Shown here piece by piece: positions 35,067 to 44,796 of a stretch of DNA of 64,000 nucleotides. The DNA comes from Dyella mobilis. Lineage in GTDB: Bacteria > Pseudomonadota > Gammaproteobacteria > Xanthomonadales > Rhodanobacteraceae. Every line of letters begins with the position of its first letter. Positions within the stretch are counted from its first letter, which is position 1. The notes under the pieces are model-generated. The model searched no databases. It had not been told where the DNA came from and saw only the letters and a list, made by a program, of their open reading frames with translations. The position numbers and the translations under genes are program-made. The stretch covers positions 1,178,001 through 1,242,000 of the forward strand of contig NZ_JADIKF010000040.1 in NCBI RefSeq assembly GCF_016904945.1, written 5' to 3'.

Positions 35067-35912
35067 TCATCCGAGGGGGTGTGGCTGCCAGCATTCCACA
35101 TCCGGCCGGAACGGACGCGGATTCACCCCGAGCAGTTGCATCACTTCGGCATTGTCGGCAATCAGATCGGCTTCCAGACGACTCAGCGGTCCGCGCAGCC
35201 GACCTACGCCGCGACGAGCCAGACGCAAGCACCACGCGGGAATCGGTATGGGCAGGGTGTCCACCGGCAGGCTGCGCCGCACGCGCGCAAACATCTCGCC
35301 CGCCGACAGGCGTTCACCGCCGCCGATGGAGAGGATCTTCGACGCCGCGGTCGACGTATCCAGCGCAGCCAGTGCGGCCAGCGCCAGATCCTGCGCATGC
35401 ACCGGTTGGCGCATGCCCCGCCCGGCCGGCAACGGAAACACCCGTGTGCGCATCGCGCGGCGCGCGATCGGCGTAAGGCTTTTGTCCAGACCGGCACCGT
35501 AGACCAGTGTGGGGCGCAGCACAGTCCAGTCGCTGCCGTGTTGCGCGCAAGCCGACGCCAAGGCGTTTTCGCCGTCGCGCAGTTGCTGCGAGATGGCGCG
35601 CTCGGCTGGTACTTCGGAATCGCGCTTGGTTTCCGCACTCATCGAACTGGTAGCGATCACGCGTGGCGCATGAGGCAGCTCCACGTCGCGCAACCAGTCG
35701 GCGAAAGGCTGCAAAGGGCCGAAGCTGAAAACGGCTGAGACGCCGGCGAGCGCAGGCACCTGGCTGGGAAGTTGACCGGGCAGCCAGGCGATGCCTGGCG
35801 ATGGTGAACGCGCAGCGCGGCTCACTGCGACAACCGATTCACCGCGTGCGGCAAGCAGCGGCAACAGGTAATGCCCGATCTGACTGCTACCGCCAAACAC
35901 CAATACGGTCAT
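35067..35912 (-). CDS. NAD-dependent epimerase/dehydratase-like protein
   Basis: 281 residues with Rossmann motif VLVFGGSSQIGHYLLPLL at the N-terminus, TSSMSAETKRDSE, and VLRPTLVYGAGLDKSL characteristic of atypical SDRs. The YxxxK active-site pair is not evident, as in many NAD-binding atypical SDRs, so a reaction cannot be assigned. Its start overlaps the TPR-gene stop by ATGA, giving translational coupling. Confidence 0.82.
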   Translation of the reverse strand: MTVLVFGGSSQIGHYLLPLLAARGESVVAVSRAARSPSPGIAWLPGQLPSQVPALAGVSAVFSFGPLQPFADWLRDVELPHAPRVIATSSMSAETKRDSEVPAERAISQQLRDGENALASACAQHGSDWTVLRPTLVYGAGLDKSLTPIARRAMRTRVFPLPAGRGMRQPVHAQDLALAALAALDTSTAASKILSIGGGERLSAGEMFARVRRSLPVDTLPIPIPAWCLRLARRGVGRLRGPLSRLEADLIADNAEVMQLLGVNPRPFRPDVECWQPHPLG

Positions 35913-37627
35913 CGACCACCTTGCATGCGCATCGAAAGTTGCTGCACGCGTATATCGTTAGGTGACAACGCGCGTCCATGCTCCAGCGATTGCGCCGCAT
36001 TGTTGCGATCGCCGCTGTCCAGTTGTTGCTCGGCCTGATCCAACCAGGCGTCCACCAGGCGCTGACGTTCTGCCAGCAGGCCCGCATCGCCCGGCGATAG
36101 ATTGCCCAGCGCGTCGTACAAGTGATCGGCCTTGTTGAGATTGCCGCTGGTCAGCGCCTGGCTGAATTGCTGGCGCACCATGCCCGGCAACGCTTGCAAT
36201 CCGGACAGCGCCATCGGGTTGTTGCCATCGATGGCGAGTGCGCCGCGATAAAGGTCATAGGCACAATCCCCCGGCGGCGACATGATGTCGCCGCGCTGCG
36301 CGGCGGCCTGCGCACGCTGCACCATGTTCGCCACCTGCAACTGTTGTTGCGGTGACAGCATTGCCTGCTGGGGCGCTGTCGAATCGTCGCCGTTGTCGGC
36401 ATTGACGGTGGCAACACCGTCCGACTTGGCCGGCGTCGCTGCCGGTTGCCCCAGGCGCGCCCGCGCCGCTACCAGATCGGCCGAACCGGGCGCCAGGGTT
36501 TGCGCCTGGTCGAGCAACTGCCGTGCGTGATCGGAATCGCCGCCGTCGATGGCGGCATTGGCCTGCACCACCAGCGCTTCGGCGACCTGCCCCAAGCCGG
36601 CCTTGGCCTGCGCATTGTTGGGATCGATCGCCAGCGCCGCCTTGAAATGGGCGAGCGCGGTATCCGGGCCATCGCCCGCGATATGCCCGGCGCGCAGCGC
36701 ATCGTTGCCCTGGTTGAGGGCATCGGTCAGCGCGGCGCCCTGCTGCGCCTGCAAGGTCGACAAGGACGCGCGCAACGTCGGCAGCTGCGCATAGTTGGGC
36801 AGCAAGGCGGACAGGCGATCGATGCCGGCCGATGCAGTGGCCGCATCGTTGGCAGCGAGCGCTTTTTGAATCTGCGCGCCCATCGCATCGCCGACCTGGT
36901 CCATGCCGTGGCGCGCAACGGCATTGTCGGGCTCGGCTGCAAGCACGCGCTGATACAGTGCCGCCGCGCCATCGGGGCCCTCCAGCTTGCCTTCGCTCAT
37001 GGCCAATTGCGCCTGCGCGATCAGCGTGGCCGATTGACCGCTAGGGGCTTGCGCCTTGGCGAGAGCCTGGGTCAGGCGATCGACATCGCTGCCGCCGCCG
37101 AGCAATTCGCGTGCAACGGTCAAAGCCTGTTGCGCTTCATCCACGTGGCCCGCCTGCAAGGCGGCATCCGCACGCGATATCTCCGCACGACCGACGTCGT
37201 TCAAGCCTTGCCGGGCGGCATCATTGTCGGGCTCCAGTGCTCGCGCGGCTTCGAACAACTCGCGCGCACTGGTGCCGTCGGTGCCGTCCAGATGCCCTTG
37301 CTGCAAAGCAATTTGCGCACGATGCAACACGTCGTCGAAATCGGTGCGTGGCACCAGGCCGCGCAGACGGCCCTGGTTGAACCACAAGCCGCCGATCACC
37401 ACCAGCAAAACCACGATGATCGCCGGCATCAGCCAGCTTGGACCGCGCTTGCGCTTGTGCCGGTTCGGCGCACCAGCGTTGCGGCGAAAATCGGGCTCCA
37501 CGTTCATGCGTGGCAGGCCGTCGGTCGGCTCGGTCGGCGCATGCGGCTTATCCAGGTGATCCAAATCACCCAGTTTCGGTTCGGTGCGTCCGTTGTAGGG
37601 ATCGTGCGGGTTGCGGGTTCCGCTCAT
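35909..37627 (-). CDS. Membrane-anchored TPR repeat protein, 572 aa
   Basis: Short basic cytoplasmic part (NRHKRKRGPSW at about residues 55-65), one membrane segment (about 66-83), then roughly 490 periplasmic residues of helical repeats recognisable as TPR-like by recurring patterns such as ARALEPDNDAARQGL, LAAEPDNAVARHGM and LAIDPNNAQAKAGL. No enzyme motif. Role unknown; TPR arrays usually scaffold protein complexes. Positioned between relA and the SDR gene, overlapping the latter by four bases. Other Xanthomonadales carry similar proteins of undefined function. Confidence 0.82.
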   Translation of the reverse strand: MSGTRNPHDPYNGRTEPKLGDLDHLDKPHAPTEPTDGLPRMNVEPDFRRNAGAPNRHKRKRGPSWLMPAIIVVLLVVIGGLWFNQGRLRGLVPRTDFDDVLHRAQIALQQGHLDGTDGTSARELFEAARALEPDNDAARQGLNDVGRAEISRADAALQAGHVDEAQQALTVARELLGGGSDVDRLTQALAKAQAPSGQSATLIAQAQLAMSEGKLEGPDGAAALYQRVLAAEPDNAVARHGMDQVGDAMGAQIQKALAANDAATASAGIDRLSALLPNYAQLPTLRASLSTLQAQQGAALTDALNQGNDALRAGHIAGDGPDTALAHFKAALAIDPNNAQAKAGLGQVAEALVVQANAAIDGGDSDHARQLLDQAQTLAPGSADLVAARARLGQPAATPAKSDGVATVNADNGDDSTAPQQAMLSPQQQLQVANMVQRAQAAAQRGDIMSPPGDCAYDLYRGALAIDGNNPMALSGLQALPGMVRQQFSQALTSGNLNKADHLYDALGNLSPGDAGLLAERQRLVDAWLDQAEQQLDSGDRNNAAQSLEHGRALSPNDIRVQQLSMRMQGGR

Positions 37628-37720
37628 GGCTCAAGGCAGGTGGGTTAACGCGCGCAGCTTAACATTGCACCCGCTAGGTGCGCTGAAAGCAGGATGTTGC
37701 GTTCAACTGGCGGCAAGGGG

Positions 37721-39847
37721 TCAGCCCGCCCCCACACGCCTTGCCTCCACCACGTTAGGCAAGGCCGCTAGGCGGTCCAGCAGCGCCGACAATTGCTCGA
37801 AATCCCTTACGCGCAAGGTGTAGCGCATCTCAACCTCGCCGGTACGGGCGAACAGGCGGCTGGACGAGGCAATGATGCCGATATTGGCGTTGCTGATCAG
37901 CCCGACCACGTCTTTTTGCAGCCCTTTGCGGTCGTAGCCGTTGAGCTGGATGGTGACCTCATAGGCCTGGGCAGCGGCCTGGCCCCAGCTGACGTCGATC
38001 ACCCGGTCCGGATCGCGCCGTGCCAGACGCGCCAGGCTGGCGCAGTTCGCACGGTGCACCGAGACGCCCTTGGTGCGGGTGATGAAGCCGCGCACCGGAT
38101 CGCCCGGCAAAGGCTGGCAGCAGCGCGCCAGTACCGTCAGCAAGTTACCCACGCCCTCGATGCTGATCGCACTGTGGTCGAAGACCGTGGGGCGCGCCGT
38201 GGCGAGCGGAACGCCGGGCGGCTCCGCCGGTTGCTGGGACTCCTGCAATACGCGGGAAACCTGCCCAGGGCTGATCTCGCCCAGCGCAAGCGCCACCAGC
38301 AGCTCATCGTGCGTCTGCAGATTGAACAGCGCCGGAAGCTTGGCGAAGTCGGCTTCCGGAATCGCCAGGCGCTTCAGCTCGCGCTCAAACAGGGCGCGCC
38401 CGGCGGCCAGGTTCGCTTCGTGCGCACTGCGGCGGAACCACGCACGCACTTTGTCGCGCGCTCGGCTGGTATGCAGATAGCCGTGGTGTGTCGACAGCCA
38501 GTCGCGGCTGGGCTCGGCCAGTTTCGCCGTAAGGATCTCGATGCGATCGCCGCTGTGCGGTTGATGGGTCAGCGGCACGATGCGGCCGTTGACCTTGGCA
38601 CCGCGGCAGCGATGCCCTACCTCGGTGTGCACGTGGTAGGCAAAATCCAGCACCGTGGCACCGTGCGGCATATCCACCACTTCGCCCTTGGGCGTAAGCA
38701 CGTAGACGCGATCTTCCAGCAACTCGGTCTGCAGTTCCTTAGCCAGTTCGCCTTCGTCGTGGCGCGGCTCCAGCAGTTTGCGCATCCAGGCGATCTTCGC
38801 CTCGAACTCCGCGTCGCCGCTGCCGCCTTCCTTGTAGCGCCAGTGCGCCGCCACGCCCAGTTCGTTGGCGCGGTGCATCTCGTGCGTGCGTATCTGCACT
38901 TCCAGCGTCTTGCCGAATGGGCCGATCACCGCGGTGTGCAACGAGCGATAACCGTTGCTCTTGGGGCGTGCCACGTAGTCGTCGAACTCGCCGGGCAGGT
39001 GCGGCCACAGCGCATGCACCACACCGAGGGCGGCATAGCAATCGCCCACGCTGTCGACCAGCACGCGCACCGCGCGGATGTCGTAGAGATCGGAAAACTC
39101 CAGCGCCTTGCGCTGCATTTTTTTCCAGATGGAGTAGATGTGCTTGGGGCGTCCGGCCAGGTCGGCGCGGATCTCGGCAGCCTGCAATGCCTGCCCCAGC
39201 TCCGCCAGCGCTTCGCGGATAAAGGTTTCGCGGTCGCCGCGCCGCTCGTCCAGCAGCTTGGCGATGCGCTTGTAGGTGTCCGGCTGCAGATAGCGGAACG
39301 CGAGGTCTTCCAGCTCCCACTTCAACTGCCAGATACCCAGCCGGTTGGCCAGCGGCGAGTGGATATCGCGGGTCAGCCGCGCCAGCTCCTGCCGTTCGCT
39401 TTCCGGCAGCGTGCTCGCGGCGCGCATCCGCGCCAGCTGCCGTGCAAGCAGAATGAATACCACGCGCAAGTCGCGGATGATCGCCAGCAGCAAGCGGCGC
39501 AACCCTTCCGAGCCGCCTTCCGGCTGGCGTTGCGCATGCAGCGCCCATACGCGCTCAGCGGCCATCTGGCCGGCAACCAGTCGTTGCAGCTCCTCCGGCA
39601 ATGCACTGGCGCGCTGCTCCCACGCCAACGGATGCGTGCGTGCGATTTCAAACCACAATGCCGCGGCCTGGGTATGCGCATCGCAGCCGAGCATGGCCAG
39701 CAGATCGAGCACGTCGCCACATTCGCGCTCGTTCACGCCGTTCTGGGCACAGACCGCGAGCACGTCGGCCAGTATCGCTGGCAAGGTACCGGCGCGCGCC
39801 TGCCATTCCGCCAGATGTCCCACAGCGTTGGTGGTGGCGTGAACCAT
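37721..39847 (-). CDS. relA: GTP pyrophosphokinase RelA (synthetase-only RSH)
   Basis: Ribosome-associated (p)ppGpp synthetase of the stringent response, 708 residues. The N-terminal HD region lacks the HDxxED hydrolase motif. The synthetase shows KHIYSIWKKMQRK, YDIRAVRVLVDSVGDCYAAL, SNGYRSLHTAVIGP and EVQIRTHEMHRANELG. The TGS domain starts at DRVYVLTPKGEVVDMP, followed by a helical/zinc-finger-like region (VLARCCQPLPGDPVRGFITR) and a C-terminal ACT domain. The start at 39847 gives the usual RelA length. hrpA lies 89 bases upstream. Confidence 0.95.
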   Translation of the reverse strand: MVHATTNAVGHLAEWQARAGTLPAILADVLAVCAQNGVNERECGDVLDLLAMLGCDAHTQAAALWFEIARTHPLAWEQRASALPEELQRLVAGQMAAERVWALHAQRQPEGGSEGLRRLLLAIIRDLRVVFILLARQLARMRAASTLPESERQELARLTRDIHSPLANRLGIWQLKWELEDLAFRYLQPDTYKRIAKLLDERRGDRETFIREALAELGQALQAAEIRADLAGRPKHIYSIWKKMQRKALEFSDLYDIRAVRVLVDSVGDCYAALGVVHALWPHLPGEFDDYVARPKSNGYRSLHTAVIGPFGKTLEVQIRTHEMHRANELGVAAHWRYKEGGSGDAEFEAKIAWMRKLLEPRHDEGELAKELQTELLEDRVYVLTPKGEVVDMPHGATVLDFAYHVHTEVGHRCRGAKVNGRIVPLTHQPHSGDRIEILTAKLAEPSRDWLSTHHGYLHTSRARDKVRAWFRRSAHEANLAAGRALFERELKRLAIPEADFAKLPALFNLQTHDELLVALALGEISPGQVSRVLQESQQPAEPPGVPLATARPTVFDHSAISIEGVGNLLTVLARCCQPLPGDPVRGFITRTKGVSVHRANCASLARLARRDPDRVIDVSWGQAAAQAYEVTIQLNGYDRKGLQKDVVGLISNANIGIIASSSRLFARTGEVEMRYTLRVRDFEQLSALLDRLAALPNVVEARRVGAG

Positions 39848-39936
39848 GTTGCGGCGATTCCTGACAGGGTGTGTGACGAAGGGAAACCAGCATAGCGCAA
39901 CCCGCCGGGGAGCCGTCCGTGGGCACTGCTACTGCA

Positions 39937-42900
39937 TTACTTGACGGCTTCCAGCGCTTTCACCAGCCGCTTGGCCGACACCGGCTCGGCAGTTTTCAGC
40001 TCCTGCGCGAACAGCGACACGCGCCACTCCTCGATCAACCAGCGCAATTCATCCAGCCCGTCATCACCGGCAGCTCTATGCTGCAGGTATTCACGCCAAT
40101 ACGGCAGCACTTGCAACATGCGTTGCTGGTCTTTGGCGGGGTCCTGGCGCAAACGCTCGGCACGCAGGCGCATGGCTTTCAGATAGCGCGGGAAGTGTGC
40201 CAACCGCGAGGTGGAAAGTTCGCGCAGAAAACCCGCCGCCAGCAACGATTCGAGCTGTTCGCCAAGATCGTCGTAGTTGGCCCGCGCAAAGCCCATCAGC
40301 GGCGGCTGCAGCCACGGCTTGAGCTCGGCTTGCGCCTCGATGATCGGCTCGGCCAATTTGAGCCGCTCCACCGCTGCCGCAAACAACTCGCGTGCGGCGT
40401 GCGTGCGCAATACTTCGAAGCCGGCGGCGCTGCGCGCGTTCAAATCCTGGGTGGCGAGCAAGTCGGCAAAGCCGCCTTCGACCAGATCCTCGCGCAATCC
40501 GTCGACGCTGCCCAACGGAGCATATTTGAGCGACATGGCACTGGCGATCGGCAGGCGTCGCCGCGCCTGCTTCACGTCCGTAGCCAGCGCGTTGCGCAAC
40601 AGGCGTTCCACGCCCTTTGCGTGCGCGGCCTTCGCTTCATCGCGACGCTCAAACACACGCAGCGCCACGGCTTCGCCAAGATCGACCAGTGCAGGAAACG
40701 CGAGCAGGCCGCCATCCGAACGCACCTGCTCGGGAATCTCTTCGAAATCCCAGCTGGTGACGTTTTCGCGGGTCAGCTCGATATCCGTCTTGCGCGAAAA
40801 GGCTTCGCGCGCCTGTCCCTCCCACTGCCCGCGCAATACAGCAAGGTCACGCCCGGCGGCCAGCGTGCGCCCGCTTTCGTCGTGCAGGCGGAAGCGCATG
40901 GAGAAATGCGGCGCAAGCTCGACCGGCGCGAAATCCTCCGCATCGATGGCCACACCCGTCGTGCGGCGCAGGAACGCAGCGAGCACTTTTGCCAAGGCTT
41001 CGTCACGCGACGCTTCGGCTTCCACAAACGCACGCGCAAAGTCCGGCGCGGGCACGAAGTTGCGTCGCAGCACCTTGGGCAGGCCGCGAATCAGTTCGGC
41101 CACCTTGTCGCCGAGCAGTCCCGGCACTAGCCATTCGCAGCGCTCCGTGGGCAATGCGTTGAGCATGGCCAGCGGCAGATGCAGCGTTACACCATCGGCG
41201 TCATCGCCGGGCACGAAGCGGTATTCCAGACGGTAACGTTGTGGCTGGATATCGAGCGCCGCCGGGAACGCCTTCGGGTCGAGCCCCGCGCCGCCCACCA
41301 TCACGTCGTTGATCGACCAGCGCAGCGCTGCCTGTTCCGCCGGACGCGCGTTGCGATACCAGGCATCCAGCGCACGACTGCTGGCCACCGATTCGGGCAG
41401 CTTGCCGCGGAAAAAGTCGACCAGCTCGTCTTCGTGGCGAATCAATCCCTCGCGCCGCTGGCGTGCTTCGATACCCTGCGCGTCTTCCAGCACGCGCTGG
41501 TTGGCACGCACGAAGTCGGCACGCGCGTCGATGTCGCCGCGAGCCAGCGCCTCGCGCAAAAAAATCTCGTGTGCGAGTGCGGGGTCCTGCAACTGGAAGG
41601 TCACCGCGCGCCGTTCGACCAGCACCAGCCCGAACAGGCTGACCTGTTCATAGGCCACCACCGTGCCGCGCTTGCGCGACCAGTGCGCATCGCGGCACGT
41701 GCTGCGCAACAAGTGCGCTGCCTGCTGCTCGATCCACGTGGGCTCGATGCGCGCACACATCATGCCCCACACGCGCCCGCCGATATCGAGGATCTGCGCA
41801 GCGAAGATCCAGTTGGGCGGCGTCTTGGACAGCGAAGAACCCGGAAACACCTGGAAACGCCGCTCGCGCGTTCCGCGATACACACCCTTTTCGTCCTTGT
41901 GGCCGACTTGGGTGGGCAGTCCGGCAAGCAGGCTGCGGTGCACGGATTCGTAGCTGCGCTCGGCCTCGCCTTCACTCCCTCTCCCCTCTGGGGAGAGGAT
42001 TGGGGTGAGGGGCCGGGGCTTGCGCGACGCTTGTTCAACCCGAGTTTTGCTGGAAGCGTTTGCTTTCGCACTAGCAGCGCCGCGCGAACGTGTCCCCTCA
42101 CCCCGCCCCTCTCCCCGGGGGGGAGAGGGAGAATGAGGAAGTTCTCCCCGGAGGGGAGAGGGAGAATGAGGAAGTTCTCCCCGGAGGGGAGAGGGAGAAT
42201 GAGGAAGTTCTCCCCGGAGGGGAGAGGGAGAAAGAGAAGGCTCTCCCCGAAGGGTAGAAGAAGCAGTGAATTTCCATCCCAGCTCCTGCACCACCAGCAA
42301 CAACTGCCGATGCAACTCGCGCCACTCGCGCATGCGCAGGAAACTCAGGAAATGCCGCGAGCACCAGTCGCGCAATTTCGATTGGGTCAGCTCTTCGTGC
42401 GCGGTGTCGTACTCGCGCCACAGGTTGAGCACGCCCACCAGGTCGGATTTGGGATCGGCAAACGCCGCATGCGCCTGGTCGGCCTGCTGGCGTGCGTCGG
42501 CAGGCCGTTCGCGCGGGTCCTGGATACTGAGAAACGCCACGATCGTCAGCAATTCGCGCAGGCTGCCCAGCTTTTCGGCCTCCACCAGCATGCGCGCCAG
42601 CTGCACGTCGATCGGCAGGCGCGCCAGCGTGCGACCAATGGCCGTGAGCTGCCGCGCATCGTCGATCGCGCCGATCTCGGCCAGCCGGCGATAGCCGTCG
42701 GCCACCACGCGCGGATCCGGCGACTCCAGGAACGGGAATTCGTCCACCTCGCCCAGTTGCAGCGACAGCATGCGCAGGATCACGTTGGCCAGCGAGGAAC
42801 GCAGCAGTTCCGGATCGGTATAGGCGGCACGCGATGCGTAGTCGGCCTCGTCGTACAGGCGATAGCAAATGCCCGGACCGACACGACCACAGCGGCCTTT

Positions 42901-44124
42901 GCGCTGATCGGCCGCCGCTTGCGATACCGGCTCCACGTGCAGGCGCTCGAGCTGGCTGCGCTGACTGTAGCGTTTGACACGCGCCGTACCGGTATCGATC
43001 ACGTAGCGGATGCGCGGCACGGTAAGCGAGGTTTCGGCCACGTTGGTGGCCAACACCACGCGGCGCTTGGGTCCCGGCTTGAAGACGCGATCCTGGTCCG
43101 TCGCGGAAAGGCGCGCATACAACGGCAAAATTTCCGTCTCGCGGTATTGCCGGCGCGACAGCATCAAGTGCGCATCGCGGATCTCGCGTTCGCCGGGCAT
43201 GAACACCAGCACGTCGCCAAGGGGATCGTCGTGGGTGATTTCGTCCAGCACCGCCGTCACGTGCTCGGCGCTGCCCTGCTGCATCTCGCCGCTGCGCTGG
43301 TTGCGCCGGGCAGCGACTTCATCCGTGCCGCGCCAGCGCACTTCCACCGGATAGGCACGCCCTTCCACCGACACCACCGGCGCGCCGCTGAAGTGTTCGG
43401 CAAAACGCGCAGTGTCGATGGTGGCGGAGGTGACGATGATCTTCAGATCCGGCCGCTTTACGGCCAGGCGCTTGAGGTAGCCCAGCAGAAAATCGATGTT
43501 GAGGCTGCGCTCGTGCGCTTCGTCGATGATCAGCGTGTCATAGGTGGACAGCCAGGGATCGCCCTGGGTCTCGGCCAGCAGGATGCCGTCGGTCATGAAC
43601 TTGATCAGGCTCTGCTCGGACACCTGATCGTTGAAACGCACCTGGAAACCCACCTTGTCGCCAATCTGGGTACCGAGTTCCTCGGCCACGCGGCGCGCCA
43701 CCGAACGCGCAGCCAGGCGGCGAGGCTGGGTGCACCCGATCAGGCCGGCTTCGCCCCGCCCGGCGGCCAGGCACAGCTTGGGCAACTGGGTGGTTTTGCC
43801 GGAACCGGTTTCGCCGGCGATCACCACCACCTGGTGCTCGCGGATCAGCTTGACGATCTCGTCGGCGCGCGCGGTGATGGGCAGGGATTCGTCCAGCCGG
43901 ATTTCGGGCTTGGCTTGCGCACGACGCTGCCTCCGCGCAACGGAGGCGGCGATATCGGCGGTCAGCGCCTCGAGCTTTTTTTCATCCGGGCGCCGCGAGA
44001 GACCGCGCCAGCGTCCCAGCAGCCGGCCGAAATCGCGGCTGCAAACCGTGTCCAGCGATTTGCGCAGAACACGCAGGCGGGCATCCTGCGGACCGGAATG
44101 AGGAAGGGGTTTCGTATCGTTCAT
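39937..44124 (-). CDS. hrpA: ATP-dependent RNA helicase HrpA with repeat-derived insertion
   Basis: DEAH-box helicase of 1395 residues, somewhat longer than typical HrpA (about 1300). Walker A GETGSGKTTQLP (about residues 100), DEAH in LIIDEAHERSLN, SAT in VTSATIDTARF, then helicase C, HA2, OB-fold and the long HrpA-specific DUF3418 C-terminal region. Between QELGWKFT and SYESVHRSLLAG, about residues 620-720, lies a low-complexity insertion with three and a half copies of an 11-residue unit SPSPLRGELPH, encoded by a palindromic genomic repeat (see the repeat entry). The frame is open throughout, so the protein is probably still made. Confidence 0.94.
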   Translation of the reverse strand: MNDTKPLPHSGPQDARLRVLRKSLDTVCSRDFGRLLGRWRGLSRRPDEKKLEALTADIAASVARRQRRAQAKPEIRLDESLPITARADEIVKLIREHQVVVIAGETGSGKTTQLPKLCLAAGRGEAGLIGCTQPRRLAARSVARRVAEELGTQIGDKVGFQVRFNDQVSEQSLIKFMTDGILLAETQGDPWLSTYDTLIIDEAHERSLNIDFLLGYLKRLAVKRPDLKIIVTSATIDTARFAEHFSGAPVVSVEGRAYPVEVRWRGTDEVAARRNQRSGEMQQGSAEHVTAVLDEITHDDPLGDVLVFMPGEREIRDAHLMLSRRQYRETEILPLYARLSATDQDRVFKPGPKRRVVLATNVAETSLTVPRIRYVIDTGTARVKRYSQRSQLERLHVEPVSQAAADQRKGRCGRVGPGICYRLYDEADYASRAAYTDPELLRSSLANVILRMLSLQLGEVDEFPFLESPDPRVVADGYRRLAEIGAIDDARQLTAIGRTLARLPIDVQLARMLVEAEKLGSLRELLTIVAFLSIQDPRERPADARQQADQAHAAFADPKSDLVGVLNLWREYDTAHEELTQSKLRDWCSRHFLSFLRMREWRELHRQLLLVVQELGWKFTASSTLRGEPSLSPSPLRGELPHSPSPLRGELPHSPSPLRGELPHSPSPPRGEGRGEGTRSRGAASAKANASSKTRVEQASRKPRPLTPILSPEGRGSEGEAERSYESVHRSLLAGLPTQVGHKDEKGVYRGTRERRFQVFPGSSLSKTPPNWIFAAQILDIGGRVWGMMCARIEPTWIEQQAAHLLRSTCRDAHWSRKRGTVVAYEQVSLFGLVLVERRAVTFQLQDPALAHEIFLREALARGDIDARADFVRANQRVLEDAQGIEARQRREGLIRHEDELVDFFRGKLPESVASSRALDAWYRNARPAEQAALRWSINDVMVGGAGLDPKAFPAALDIQPQRYRLEYRFVPGDDADGVTLHLPLAMLNALPTERCEWLVPGLLGDKVAELIRGLPKVLRRNFVPAPDFARAFVEAEASRDEALAKVLAAFLRRTTGVAIDAEDFAPVELAPHFSMRFRLHDESGRTLAAGRDLAVLRGQWEGQAREAFSRKTDIELTRENVTSWDFEEIPEQVRSDGGLLAFPALVDLGEAVALRVFERRDEAKAAHAKGVERLLRNALATDVKQARRRLPIASAMSLKYAPLGSVDGLREDLVEGGFADLLATQDLNARSAAGFEVLRTHAARELFAAAVERLKLAEPIIEAQAELKPWLQPPLMGFARANYDDLGEQLESLLAAGFLRELSTSRLAHFPRYLKAMRLRAERLRQDPAKDQQRMLQVLPYWREYLQHRAAGDDGLDELRWLIEEWRVSLFAQELKTAEPVSAKRLVKALEAVK
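41975..42265. repeat. Palindromic REP/BIME-like element inside hrpA with 33-bp tandem amplification
   Basis: Left palindrome CCTCTCCCC-TCT-GGGGAGAGG at 41978-41998 followed by GGGGTGAGGGGCCGGGG; right side GTCCCCTCACCCCGCCCC and CTCTCCCC..GGGGAGAGG in inverse order, giving a composite element of about 150 bp. Its right end is then tandemly repeated with a 33-bp period (units starting 42129, 42162, 42195 and a diverged one at 42228). A related element lies at 51031-51240. Confidence 0.88.
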
Positions 44125-44240
44125 GCAGCCCTACATGATAGCCCGGGACTATCAAAAGTATCTGCATTATCCATTTCCACCGCCGAATTCGGTTGGGTAA
44201 GCTCAAACACTCAAGACTCACCCCAGGAACGGAGCGAACT

Positions 44241-44708
44241 ATGGCCACCAGCATCGGCATCGCCAAGAAGGACCGCGAAACCATCGCCAAGCAGCTCTCC
44301 AAGCTGCTGGCCGACACCTATTCGCTATATCTGAAGACGCACAGCTTCCATTGGAACGTCACCGGGCCGCATTTCAACAGCCTGCACACCATGTTCGAGA
44401 CCCAATACAACGAATTGTGGCTGGCCGCAGACGAGATCGCCGAGCGCATCCGCGTGCTGGACGTATTCGCCCCTGGCTCCTACAGCCAGTTCGGCAAGCT
44501 CACCACCATCAAGGAAGAAGCCGGCGTGCCGGATTGGAAGGAAATGGTGGAGCAACTGGTCGCCGGCCACGAGATTGCCGCCGCCACCTCCCGCGCCACC
44601 ATCAAGGCAGCCGACGTGGCGGGAGACGAAGGCACGGCCGACATGGTGACCGGCCGCCTGAAGGAACACGAAAAGACGGCGTGGATGTTGCGTTCGCTGC
44701 TGAAGTGA
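44241..44708 (+). CDS. dps: Dps family ferritin-like DNA-protection protein
   Basis: 155 residues forming the dodecameric mini-ferritin that oxidises and stores iron and protects DNA. The ferroxidase residues are visible in KTHSFHWNVTGPHFNSLH and YNELWLAADEIAERIRVLD. The N-terminal helix and Lys-rich start (IGIAKKDRETIAKQL) are typical of the shorter Dps group. ATG at 44241 with AGGAACGGAG upstream fixes the start; the frame upstream is not homologous. Convergent with the TonB-dependent receptor. Confidence 0.94.
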   Translation: MATSIGIAKKDRETIAKQLSKLLADTYSLYLKTHSFHWNVTGPHFNSLHTMFETQYNELWLAADEIAERIRVLDVFAPGSYSQFGKLTTIKEEAGVPDWKEMVEQLVAGHEIAAATSRATIKAADVAGDEGTADMVTGRLKEHEKTAWMLRSLLK

Positions 44709-44738
44709 TCGGGGAGTTGCTCCCCACGTGCGGCAAAC

Positions 44739-44769
44739 TGCCCCTCCCCCTGCTTACAGGGGAGGGGCA
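44739..44769. terminator. Hairpin between convergent dps and TonB-dependent receptor genes
   Basis: Perfect 11-base-pair stem (TGCCCCTCCCC / GGGGAGGGGCA) with a nine-base loop, between the two stop codons; a smaller hairpin (GGGGA GTTGC TCCCC) precedes it at 44711-44725. No T-run, so termination in either direction is plausible but not certain. Confidence 0.6.
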
Positions 44770-44796
44770 AATCGATTCACAGCTGAGAATCTGCCA

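Noticed and set aside
42129..42260. CRISPR-like array in hrpA
   Set aside because: The 33-bp units are contiguous tandem copies without unique spacers and there are no cas genes.
41179..44334. 1051-codon open frame antisense to hrpA
   Set aside because: Mirror of hrpA codons with His/Arg/Gly-rich low-complexity product; hrpA is unmistakable.
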